From Alphaproteobacteria bacterium (GTDB lineage: Bacteria > Pseudomonadota > Alphaproteobacteria > Micavibrionales > Micavibrionaceae), in NCBI GenBank assembly GCA_002701555.1, contig NZVS01000038.1:1-9683 (forward strand): DNA of 9,683 bases, read 5' to 3'. Within the stretch, counting starts at the first letter, position 1. Each line of letters opens with the position of its first letter. A program made the position numbers and the translations under genes. Of the stretch, positions 1 to 6,836 are shown piece after piece. The notes beneath the pieces were generated by a model, which was not told the DNA's origin, made no database searches, and saw nothing but the letters and a program-made list of their open reading frames with translations.

Positions 1-12
1 AACACTCATACG

Positions 13-18
13 TATAAC
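13..18 (+). promoter_or_regulatory. Possible -10 element of tyrS
   Basis: TATAAC matches the sigma70 -10 consensus at 5 of 6 positions and ends 8 bases before the tyrS ATG at 27. Transcription would start at or within a base or two of the start codon, giving a leaderless or nearly leaderless mRNA. No Shine-Dalgarno sequence is visible between here and the ATG, which fits. The -35 element would lie left of the window, so the promoter cannot be confirmed. Confidence 0.3.
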
Positions 19-26
19 TTTTATTT

Positions 27-1280
27 ATGACATCTTATAAATCAGAATTCTTAAATATACTAGAGCAACGCGGTTTTATCCATCAGGGAAGCGACCTGGA
101 AGGACTGGACTCAAAACTTTGTGAAGGCACGCAAAGCGCCTATATCGGATTTGACGCCACGGCAAAATCACTTCATGTCGGCAACTTAACCGGTATTATG
201 ATGCTTTATTGGTTTCAGCAATCCGGTCATAAGCCTATCACGCTTATGGGCGGGGGAACATCAAAAATCGGTGACCCGTCTTTCAAGGATGAACAGCGCG
301 TCCTCCTCACCGACGAAGTTATAGAAGACAATATCGAACATATAAAGAAAACCTGTTTCAAACAATTTCTGACCTATGGCGATGGTGAAACCGATGCTTT
401 GATGGTTAACAACAATGACTGGCTGGACGGGTTAAAATACTTGTCCTTCCTGCGTGATTACGGGCGTTATTTTACGGTCAACCGTATGCTCTCTTTCGAC
501 AGTGTAAAGCAGCGTCTTGAGCGCGAAAGCCCACTTTCTTTGCTAGAGTTTAACTATATGGTCATGCAAGGCTTTGATTTTCTTGAACTCTACAGGCGTT
601 ACGACACTATTTTGCAGATGGGTGGATCTGACCAGTGGGGGAATATCATCAATGGTGTTGATCTGGCACATAAAAGTGACAAGGCGCAGCTATTTGCTTT
701 AACTGCACCTTTGCTGACCACACCTGACGGTAAGAAAATGGGTAAAACTGTTAATGGCGCAGTCTGGCTGAATGCCGATATGCTGTCCCCTTATGATTAT
801 TACCAGTATTGGCGCAATGTCGATGACGTTATGGTCAGTACATTGCTTCGACGCTTTACCGTCTTGCCGATTAGCGAGATTGAAAAGCTTGAAGCCTTGC
901 AAGGCGCAGAAATAAACGAGGCTAAAAAGATACTTGCTTTTGAGGCTACAAAAATCTGCCACGGTGAAGACGCTGCCAAGGATGCACAAGATACTGCCCA
1001 GAAAACTTTTGAACAAGGCACTGTAGGCGATGACCTGCCAAGCGTTTCGGTAGAAAAAACAGAGCTTGATGCAGGATTTTCAATGATAGATGCCCTTAAT
1101 AAAGTTGGCTTTGCAAGCTCCAATGGTGAAGCCCGCCGACTGATAAAAGGTGGAGGGGCGCGCGTTAATGACGAGACCGTTAATGATGAAAACCATTCCA
1201 TCGACAGCAAAGATTTGACTGATGAGGGTTATATAAAAATCTCAGCTGGTAAAAAAAGGCACGCTTTGATAAAGATATAA
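27..1280 (+). CDS. tyrS: Tyrosyl-tRNA synthetase (TyrRS, class I)
   Basis: This cytoplasmic enzyme activates tyrosine with ATP and charges tRNA-Tyr. At 417 residues it has the usual bacterial length and looks complete. The Rossmann catalytic domain carries the HIGH-type signature HVGN (about residues 50-53). The KMSKS loop reads KMGKT (237-241), the variant common in bacterial TyrRS. Tyrosine-pocket residues are visible in YIGFDAT (39-45) and in Y177, Q181 and D184, and the GGSDQWGN motif (199-206) is intact. The C-terminal 65 or so residues form an S4 RNA-binding domain (SSNGEARRLIKGGGARVND) that contacts the tRNA. The ATG at 27 gives the expected N-terminus; no ribosome binding site precedes it and a -10-like box ends 8 bases upstream. 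The next gene begins 42 bases downstream with its own promoter. The family assignment is certain. Confidence 0.98.
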   Translation: MTSYKSEFLNILEQRGFIHQGSDLEGLDSKLCEGTQSAYIGFDATAKSLHVGNLTGIMMLYWFQQSGHKPITLMGGGTSKIGDPSFKDEQRVLLTDEVIEDNIEHIKKTCFKQFLTYGDGETDALMVNNNDWLDGLKYLSFLRDYGRYFTVNRMLSFDSVKQRLERESPLSLLEFNYMVMQGFDFLELYRRYDTILQMGGSDQWGNIINGVDLAHKSDKAQLFALTAPLLTTPDGKKMGKTVNGAVWLNADMLSPYDYYQYWRNVDDVMVSTLLRRFTVLPISEIEKLEALQGAEINEAKKILAFEATKICHGEDAAKDAQDTAQKTFEQGTVGDDLPSVSVEKTELDAGFSMIDALNKVGFASSNGEARRLIKGGGARVNDETVNDENHSIDSKDLTDEGYIKISAGKKRHALIKI

Positions 1281-1287
1281 GTTATAA

Positions 1288-1316
1288 TTGACATAATGTC
1301 ATATATTATTTATAAC
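1288..1316 (+). promoter_or_regulatory. Strong sigma70-type promoter of the RAP-like gene
   Basis: The -35 box TTGACA (1288-1293, 6/6 consensus) and the -10 box TATAAC (1311-1316, 5/6) are separated by exactly 17 bases. Transcription is expected to start 6-8 bases after the -10 box, at about 1322-1324, which is the ATG of the next gene (1323). The predicted mRNA is therefore leaderless, in agreement with the lack of a Shine-Dalgarno sequence. This gives the gene independent expression from tyrS. The start site itself is an inference. Confidence 0.75.
1289..1301. promoter_or_regulatory. Operator-like palindrome over the -35 box
   Basis: TGACATAATGTCA is a perfect dyad with 6-base arms (TGACAT/ATGTCA) around a single central base, and it covers five of the six bases of the -35 hexamer. 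A dimeric repressor bound here would block RNA polymerase. A second, wider inverted repeat, GTTATAA (1281-1287) with TTATAAC (1310-1316), brackets the promoter and includes the -10 box. I cannot assign the site to a regulator family, and AT-rich DNA yields dyads by chance. Confidence 0.4.
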
Positions 1317-1322
1317 TAAACC

Positions 1323-2648
1323 ATGTCAAAAAAATACGGCAAGTCAGGTAGAAAGAAAAAACAAAAAGGCGGAAAGCCGTATACAGGTATGCCATCTTTA
1401 TCTTCCACTACGCCTTCCTTTTCGGCACCTCAAAAAAAACGCCAGCTTCGCTTTGATGAGCCAGAAACACTGGACCGTATTAATAACTGTGATTCTCTTG
1501 CTCAGGTTTTATCTACTTTAAAAGACTCGTACGAATCTATTAAGTCACTTGATAGACGCCAACGGGAAAAACATTCTTATTTCTTTTTTCATAAGGTATC
1601 CCCCCGCGTTAGCGCGATGAGTAGTTTAATCGCAGGAGCCAGCTCTCACCAAATTGCTTACATTATGAGGTTTTCAGGAAAACTCGGTGCAGAATTAAAA
1701 CCTGATTTCACCGAAGCCTGGGCGGATCGTTTCTGCGAAACCATGCCATATATGGACAAAAGGCAGCTTATGGCGTCTTTACATGGTTTGCGCGAAATGC
1801 GTTTTTATCCTGCTCACCCGATACTTTCGAAAATCACCGAACGCTTTCTTGAAATACAAAATGGTGAGCCTGATACACAGCTGGACTGTGTAGAATTAAC
1901 GCGGGTTTTTGCAGATCATGCCGAAGCGGGCATTGTACCTGACAGGGAACTTTTGATGGCATGGTCACAGAAATGCTCAGAAATGCAAGGTATGCATGAC
2001 TATTATGAAAGCAGGTCTCTCCTCAGATCACTTGCAATTTTTGATATATTAAGACCTGACTGGGGTCTGCGCACTTTCGCTGGCAGGGTTGATGAAGGCC
2101 TTAAAAAATTAAATCACCCGAAGGATGGGCAAGATCACGCATTAATGCAAGCTCGTATGTATCTTGATTTGCCACTGAACAGTATCCCCTCGTCATATGA
2201 TACACATGATAATAAATCACGCGCCGAGCAAAGATTTAGGACATTACTAGAAGAGACAACGCGTATTAATGTGGAAGATGGTGAATTTATTCCCGAGATT
2301 CCTCGACACTGTGATATGAAGCAAAATTATTACGGTACACCAGTGCATATTGAGTATGATGGCGCTTTTCACTTTTCCAGAGATTTAAGCGCACCGTGCA
2401 ATGCAGGTCATGATATTTATAACGGCTCTACATTACTGCAGTCTGCATTAATGGAGAAATTACGCCCTACCGAACACTTTTTACGCGTGAGAGCTGTTGA
2501 TGGGAATGAATTACAAAAACTTCCTCAGGATCGCGCTAAAAAGTCTTTAAAGCGCATTATGGATGAAGTGGTACAAAAACCCGCAGGTGTATATGAGAGT
2601 AAGCTTTTTTGCGGTGGTTTCGTAGGTCAGCACCTACCTACCAGATAA
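1323..2648 (+). CDS. Putative RNA-binding protein: helical (HPR/OPR-like) repeats plus C-terminal RAP-like domain
   Basis: The protein has 441 residues and is not from a family I recognise by name. The first 40 residues are basic and disordered-looking (SKKYGKSGRKKKQKGGK), as in nucleic-acid-binding tails. Residues about 109-260 hold at least four similar helix-turn-helix units starting near 109, 146, 187 and 228. Each has a hydrophobic helix, a proline-containing turn (LKPDF, FYPAHP, IVPDRE, LRPDW) and a second helix. The spacing of 37-41 residues resembles heptatricopeptide or octotricopeptide repeats. Residues about 341-400 resemble the RAP domain: VHIEYDGAFHF, then NGSTLLQSALMEKL, then a strand FLRVRAVD. 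Known HPR/OPR/FASTK-RAP proteins act on organellar RNA, so an RNA-processing or RNA-stability role is inferred. The helix SRAEQRFRTLLE (299-310) before the RAP-like core recalls PD-(D/E)XK-fold proteins. The ATG at 1323 has no ribosome binding site but matches the predicted transcription start. Coding sequence is certain; the domain call is moderate. Confidence 0.9.
   Translation: MSKKYGKSGRKKKQKGGKPYTGMPSLSSTTPSFSAPQKKRQLRFDEPETLDRINNCDSLAQVLSTLKDSYESIKSLDRRQREKHSYFFFHKVSPRVSAMSSLIAGASSHQIAYIMRFSGKLGAELKPDFTEAWADRFCETMPYMDKRQLMASLHGLREMRFYPAHPILSKITERFLEIQNGEPDTQLDCVELTRVFADHAEAGIVPDRELLMAWSQKCSEMQGMHDYYESRSLLRSLAIFDILRPDWGLRTFAGRVDEGLKKLNHPKDGQDHALMQARMYLDLPLNSIPSSYDTHDNKSRAEQRFRTLLEETTRINVEDGEFIPEIPRHCDMKQNYYGTPVHIEYDGAFHFSRDLSAPCNAGHDIYNGSTLLQSALMEKLRPTEHFLRVRAVDGNELQKLPQDRAKKSLKRIMDEVVQKPAGVYESKLFCGGFVGQHLPTR
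2622..2637. other. Short perfect hairpin at the 3' end of the RAP-like gene
   Basis: GTAGGT-CAGC-ACCTAC forms a 6-bp stem with a 4-base loop ten bases before the stop codon at 2646-2648. A second inverted repeat, CCAGAT (2641-2646) with ATCTGG (2663-2668), spans the junction of the two convergent genes. Neither is followed by a T-run on either strand, so these do not look like canonical intrinsic terminators. They may help 3'-end formation or RNA stability, or mean nothing. Confidence 0.25.
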
Positions 2649-2653
2649 AGACT

Positions 2654-5600
2654 CTACTCACCATCTGGCGCTTCACCTTCAAAAAGGATTTTTCTTAAAA
2701 TACCCGGTGCCAATACAGATAACGGATTTACCGTGATATTGGGATCATCCGTACTGCCTCTTATTTTATATGTTGCTGCAAATAATGCGTCCCCGCCAGT
2801 TAAAATATCCCCTATAAGCGGTATTTTGCCAATTAGCGTATTAATACTGTTTAAAGGAACAATTGTCCCTTCCACATCTATTTTTCGGGCTGTCTGGTTT
2901 ACAACGCCAGCGAAGGTTAACCCGACTTCAGAACCGGAGGTTCGTCCATCTTTAAATGTAATCATGGTTGTTCCATTGCGTTTGACATAGGTGAATCCTG
3001 TCTGCAGTCTAGAAAAACTTATACCATCACCACTGACAAATTCCTGGAAACCGTTCGGGGACACAGCATTAAGGAGACGGGCAGAGCCGGGTGCATCTGT
3101 AAAAATAAAATTATCTATCCTGATTTGGCCTTGAATATCGTTTTTACCTTTATTTGGAATAGGAACCCCGCGCACAGTTAGGTATCCCCCTACAACATTA
3201 TTATAAATCCCCATTTCGCGTAGCAGACCACCGGCATCTTCGGCTTCTATCGCCAGATCGAGTTTGCCTTGTTGATTAGGTGTATAGCGGAAAGCAAACT
3301 TTCCTTGCCCTGCCTTGGCGTCGAGTATTATACCGTCTACGAGCCCTTGTTCATCTATTTTGGCATTAAATTTAACCTGTTCAAGCGAACCTTCATCAGA
3401 AACTTTTAGATTGTTTACAGTTCCATTCACGCTTATAGCAGCAGAATTGGTAGGAGTGGCTCTATCACCGATATCGAGGTTCCGGTCTTCATCATCAGCA
3501 TCAAGAAAAGGACGGGCATCTGCTTTTTCCCCCTTAATGTCAAATACAAGTTGATTATCATAAGGTCTTTGGAAAGTCAGCTCAAAGTCATTATCCGGAA
3601 GTACTATACGGCTGAATGCAGCCTTACTTACATCCACATTTTCCCCGAACTTGCTGAATTCCATCCTGCCGTTTTTAAGTGCGCCGTCCGGTAGTGTAAC
3701 CTCGAGTGCCTTGACCATGTCTATCTGGTCATTAACGAGAGTAACTTTTGCCGAAGCCGTAGCTGGCTGGCCTTCCTTTTTCAAATAATCGAGCGGGTCG
3801 AGGCGAAATGCAACAGGAGTTAAGTTGGCTTTAACGTCAACCTTCGCTTCCTTCAGGTTTGTTGACTGGGTATAAACTATATCTAAAGGCACATCCCCCG
3901 CTATATATTCATCAAGAGTTACTCCGAACTGATCCCTGAGCGCCCTGTCGGCAACAATCTGGGCCGCCACTTTTTGTGAGTAAGGTGCACCTGCCAAATC
4001 GAAATATTGCTCATAATCAAGGGTAACCGGTCGACCTGATAAGAGGCCTTTACCTTCAATATTAACCTTACCCTTGCCAGATACAACCGAGAGATTAGCC
4101 TCACTTAGATCTAAATTTTTGACAACACGTGGTAAGACTGCATTTTCCAGCTCCGCACTGACCGTTACTTTAATATCTTCTTCCAAGAGATCATTTTTGG
4201 TCGGAAAATCTACACCTACATCAATATTTGCGATTCCACTTACCTCAGACGGTGATACACCTAATTCTTCATCAAATTCAATAGGTTCCCGGCTAATATA
4301 ATCGACGATTGTAGAAAACGGGCCTCTTCCTTTAACGTCTATATCGGCTGTTCCCAGTCCTCCTGCGGCTTTAGTGTCAATTATTACTGAGCTCTCAGTT
4401 AAATTAACATCGGCTATATTCCCTGAAACAACATTTATATCCAGTATACCTTCCTTATAATTTCCGTTCCCGCTAAGATTGCTTGCAGGAATAAGTGGAG
4501 GACGATACTCTACAAATAGTTCCTCAAAGCTAAAGCTGGCTGTAGGGTCGCCTAAAGACAGTGTTTCTATCTCTTCATATAGCGGTGTTTCACCGTATAG
4601 CTCGACATTATATAAAATTTCACTGAGTAGCTGATCAGTTGTGGGGACTGCATTAAAATTTAAAACTAATGGAATATCTGCTTGGGCCTCCAAAATTGTA
4701 CCTTTGGACAGGTTATCCACTATCCACTCTTTCTCAGGCGATGTATCATCTTCTGGCCAATAACTATCCAACATATCAATAGGAATATTTTGTGAATTCA
4801 GACTGACAATCATATCCAAAACACCCCCTTTTATAATGCCTTCACCAGACGCTTTCAGACTTAAGTCCTTACTGACCAGCTCGGCAGATAAAAGGCGGGC
4901 AGTATCTGTATTCTTGCTATATTCAACCTCAAGAAAAAGGTAATCAAGCGGTAAGCTAATGTCGTTTTCCGGCACGAAAAGTGTGCCATTTTTAGACTGG
5001 ATGGTGCCATTTAAGAACAATATCCTACCTTGCTGGTCTAATTTGATCTCACCCCCGCCACTTGCACTAACATTTTCACCATCTATGTCTCTGAACCCTA
5101 ATATAGGAGTAATTAAAAAAGGCTCTACATTGGCAAAATCGACGTCAACACTGTAGGAATTTCCTTTTTCAAGGGTAAAAAAAGTTTTTATCTCGGCCTT
5201 ATTCTTTTGTCCTGGTAATCGTCCTTCAACGCTGATTTCAGCCTCACCTTGGCGACGCAAAAAAAGGAAATTCATATCATTGACGGCCCAAGTCGTTGTT
5301 TCGACCTCATCCACAATCGAAAGATTGGCATTGCGTATTTCCATTGCCTCAAGACCATATAAAGGGTCATTTTCAGAGCTATGCCCGGCATTTAGAGAGT
5401 TAATAATAAAACTGTCTATATTGATTGGCTGTAAATTACTGTCATTGTTGCCATTTTGAGCATCTAATGTGACCTGAACCTCGCCTTCGACTGTTTTTAC
5501 AAGTGTAACATTTGGAGAATCTATAATAATTGCACGCGGTATGACTTTACCTACCAGCAGAGGCAACCTTTCCAAAGATATAGCTGCTGTTTCCAGATGA

Positions 5601-5926
5601 AGTGTCTCTTTTTTATTCTGGTAAACATGCACATCATCAAGGATTAAAAGTAAAGGCCCTGTAATTTCCGGCCAGCTTAATGCTGCCTTACCGAACTTCA
5701 CTTCTGTTTTTTCTTCCTCATCTGCTAATGCTGCCTCCAGCTTTTCCAGCGCAAAACTGACATCTACTGGCCCCTGCTGCAGACGATAAGCAGTTACAGC
5801 TATAGTCAAAGCAACTAAGACGAGAATTGCAAGCAAACTTTCCCAGATCCAAAGGAATGCAACTTTCCTTTTTGATCTTTTAACTTTGATTTTTGCCTTA
5901 GGCGCTGGGGTTGACTTCTCTTCCAT
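2654..5926 (-). CDS. AsmA/YhdP-like (DUF3971-type) inner-membrane-anchored envelope protein
   Basis: With 1,090 residues from the chosen start, this protein begins with a basic cytoplasmic segment (KAKIKVKRSKRK, 10-21), followed by one hydrophobic helix (about 22-47, ending VALTIAVTAY). The rest is a very long periplasmic region dominated by beta-strand repeats. It closes with the signature seen in alphaproteobacterial DUF3971/AsmA-like proteins: the segment IRGSTDDPNITVNP, then LSVLAPGILRKILFEG. Proteins of this group (AsmA, YhdP, TamB) are thought to form lipid-carrying bridges between the inner and outer membranes, so a role in phospholipid transport or outer-membrane integrity is inferred. 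The same frame stays open upstream to an ATG at 6010, but that start would overlap the divergent peroxiredoxin gene and adds 28 residues unlike a membrane-protein N-terminus. ATG 5926 is preferred; ATG 5962 is another option. It is convergent with the RAP-like gene, 5 bases apart. Confidence 0.88.
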   Translation of the reverse strand: MEEKSTPAPKAKIKVKRSKRKVAFLWIWESLLAILVLVALTIAVTAYRLQQGPVDVSFALEKLEAALADEEEKTEVKFGKAALSWPEITGPLLLILDDVHVYQNKKETLHLETAAISLERLPLLVGKVIPRAIIIDSPNVTLVKTVEGEVQVTLDAQNGNNDSNLQPINIDSFIINSLNAGHSSENDPLYGLEAMEIRNANLSIVDEVETTTWAVNDMNFLFLRRQGEAEISVEGRLPGQKNKAEIKTFFTLEKGNSYSVDVDFANVEPFLITPILGFRDIDGENVSASGGGEIKLDQQGRILFLNGTIQSKNGTLFVPENDISLPLDYLFLEVEYSKNTDTARLLSAELVSKDLSLKASGEGIIKGGVLDMIVSLNSQNIPIDMLDSYWPEDDTSPEKEWIVDNLSKGTILEAQADIPLVLNFNAVPTTDQLLSEILYNVELYGETPLYEEIETLSLGDPTASFSFEELFVEYRPPLIPASNLSGNGNYKEGILDINVVSGNIADVNLTESSVIIDTKAAGGLGTADIDVKGRGPFSTIVDYISREPIEFDEELGVSPSEVSGIANIDVGVDFPTKNDLLEEDIKVTVSAELENAVLPRVVKNLDLSEANLSVVSGKGKVNIEGKGLLSGRPVTLDYEQYFDLAGAPYSQKVAAQIVADRALRDQFGVTLDEYIAGDVPLDIVYTQSTNLKEAKVDVKANLTPVAFRLDPLDYLKKEGQPATASAKVTLVNDQIDMVKALEVTLPDGALKNGRMEFSKFGENVDVSKAAFSRIVLPDNDFELTFQRPYDNQLVFDIKGEKADARPFLDADDEDRNLDIGDRATPTNSAAISVNGTVNNLKVSDEGSLEQVKFNAKIDEQGLVDGIILDAKAGQGKFAFRYTPNQQGKLDLAIEAEDAGGLLREMGIYNNVVGGYLTVRGVPIPNKGKNDIQGQIRIDNFIFTDAPGSARLLNAVSPNGFQEFVSGDGISFSRLQTGFTYVKRNGTTMITFKDGRTSGSEVGLTFAGVVNQTARKIDVEGTIVPLNSINTLIGKIPLIGDILTGGDALFAATYKIRGSTDDPNITVNPLSVLAPGILRKILFEGEAPDGE

Positions 5927-5986
5927 ATTATTCACTTTATAGAAGGAAGTTATGTCACGCATCCCTAAAAGAAAGGTTTTTCTGCC
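5927..5986. promoter_or_regulatory. 60-base divergent intergenic region (AsmA-like gene / bcp)
   Basis: Both flanking genes must be transcribed outward from this short region or from inside each other's 5' ends. GAAAGG at 5971-5976, 10 bases before the bcp ATG, is a plausible ribosome binding site for that gene. On the minus strand TATAAA lies 9 bases before ATG 5926 and could be a -10 box, but I see no matching -35 at 16-18 bases. No clear operator is visible. Confidence 0.3.
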
Positions 5987-6466
5987 ATGTCCACACCTCA
6001 AACAGGCCACCCCGCTCCAGATTTTACATGTGTAACTGATGGTCGCGGAGAATTAACGCTTTCCGAACTTCGTGGCAATTATGTCGTTTTATATTTCTAC
6101 CCCAAAGATGATACGCCAGGATGTACGAAAGAAGCCTGTGGCTTTAATGAAAATTTGCAGGAATTCAAAAACCTGAATGCTGAAATTATTGGTGTTTCAA
6201 AAGATAATATTGCCAAGCATGATAAGTTTAAAGAAAAATACGGATTAAACTTCGTTTTGATATCTGATGAAGATGGAACGGTCTGTGAGAAATACGGCAC
6301 CTGGGTAGAAAAAAACATGTATGGGCGAAAATATATGGGAATTGAACGCGCCACTTTCCTGATTAACCCGGATGGTACAATTGCCAAAATCTGGCGCAAG
6401 GTCAAAGTCAAAGGGCACGTGGATGAAGTAAAATCAGAAATAGAGAATTTAAAAAAAGCGGCTTAA
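5987..6466 (+). CDS. bcp: Thiol peroxidase, Bcp/PrxQ-type peroxiredoxin
   Basis: This cytoplasmic thiol-dependent peroxidase reduces hydrogen peroxide and organic hydroperoxides, being recycled by thioredoxin or similar donors. The 159-residue thioredoxin-fold protein contains the Bcp active site YPKDDTPGCTKEACGF. The peroxidatic cysteine is C46, and the resolving cysteine C51 sits five residues later as in E. coli Bcp, so this is an atypical 2-Cys member. The conserved peroxiredoxin Thr (T43) and the segment IERATFLINPDGTI are also present, with Arg in IERAT as the likely catalytic arginine. The ATG at 5987 follows a GAAAGG ribosome binding site. It is divergent from the AsmA-like gene and convergent with the 117-residue gene. 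Its TAA stop (6464-6466) lies inside the loop of the downstream terminator. The assignment is very secure. Confidence 0.97.
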   Translation: MSTPQTGHPAPDFTCVTDGRGELTLSELRGNYVVLYFYPKDDTPGCTKEACGFNENLQEFKNLNAEIIGVSKDNIAKHDKFKEKYGLNFVLISDEDGTVCEKYGTWVEKNMYGRKYMGIERATFLINPDGTIAKIWRKVKVKGHVDEVKSEIENLKKAA

Positions 6467-6477
6467 AGCCGCTTTTT
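6453..6477. terminator. Bidirectional intrinsic terminator between bcp and the 117-residue gene
   Basis: An 11-bp perfect stem (AAAAAGCGGCT, 6453-6463, with AGCCGCTTTTT, 6467-6477) encloses a 3-base loop. The stem has an A-run on its left and a T-run on its right, so it reads as GC-rich stem plus T-tract on both strands. It can end bcp transcripts rightward and hydrolase-operon transcripts leftward. The bcp stop codon overlaps the loop, and the left arm encodes the last Lys and Ala codons. Confidence 0.85.
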
Positions 6478-6482
6478 CGAAA

Positions 6483-6836
6483 CTAAGCAACCAGGCTTCC
6501 ATGTAAAGGCGAAAGGTCAGTATGCCATTTTTGCAATACCTTTATATCACCTTTCAAGAAAGTAGCTGATTCTGGAAATATTTCTGAAACGAGCATATTT
6601 TTAATCAAAACATTATCATTTGCACCTTTGAAGGAACGCCACATAAGATGCAGCTCTAGATTGTCAGCTTCAAGTTTCGCAATGTCCTCATTTATGAAAA
6701 CGCATCTCAACCCGCAAAGCTCCACAATCCTTTCCTGACGATCAATATCACTTTCGTCTGAAATCCGCCCGTATTGAATAGCCAAGTCGGCCAATTCCCA
6801 GACATAATCAATAATGTCAGTCAGTGCTGATTGCAT
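6483..6836 (-). CDS. Hypothetical protein, translationally coupled to the alpha/beta hydrolase
   Basis: I do not recognise this 117-residue product. It is acidic, predicted mostly helical in its first 60 residues (DIIDYVWELADLAIQYGRIS, then a charged helix around 30-40), and has two cysteines four residues apart (VELCGLRC, C41 and C45). No transmembrane segment, signal peptide or catalytic motif is apparent. Its ATG (6836-6834) shares one base with the TAA stop of the upstream hydrolase (TAATG), and no Shine-Dalgarno sequence is evident, which points to termination-reinitiation coupling and a shared mRNA. It ends six bases from the bidirectional terminator. The tight coupling is the main evidence that it is a real gene and suggests a function tied to the hydrolase. 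Confidence 0.8.
   Translation of the reverse strand: MQSALTDIIDYVWELADLAIQYGRISDESDIDRQERIVELCGLRCVFINEDIAKLEADNLELHLMWRSFKGANDNVLIKNMLVSEIFPESATFLKGDIKVLQKWHTDLSPLHGSLVA

Noticed and set aside
800..1210. A 136-codon minus-strand open frame inside tyrS.
   Set aside because: The plus strand encodes conserved TyrRS sequence here; the antisense product resembles no family.
2733..5156. Several plus-strand open frames of 65-85 codons opposite the AsmA-like gene.
   Set aside because: They are shadows of a clearly coding 1,090-residue frame, with serine/proline-rich antisense composition and no ribosome binding sites.
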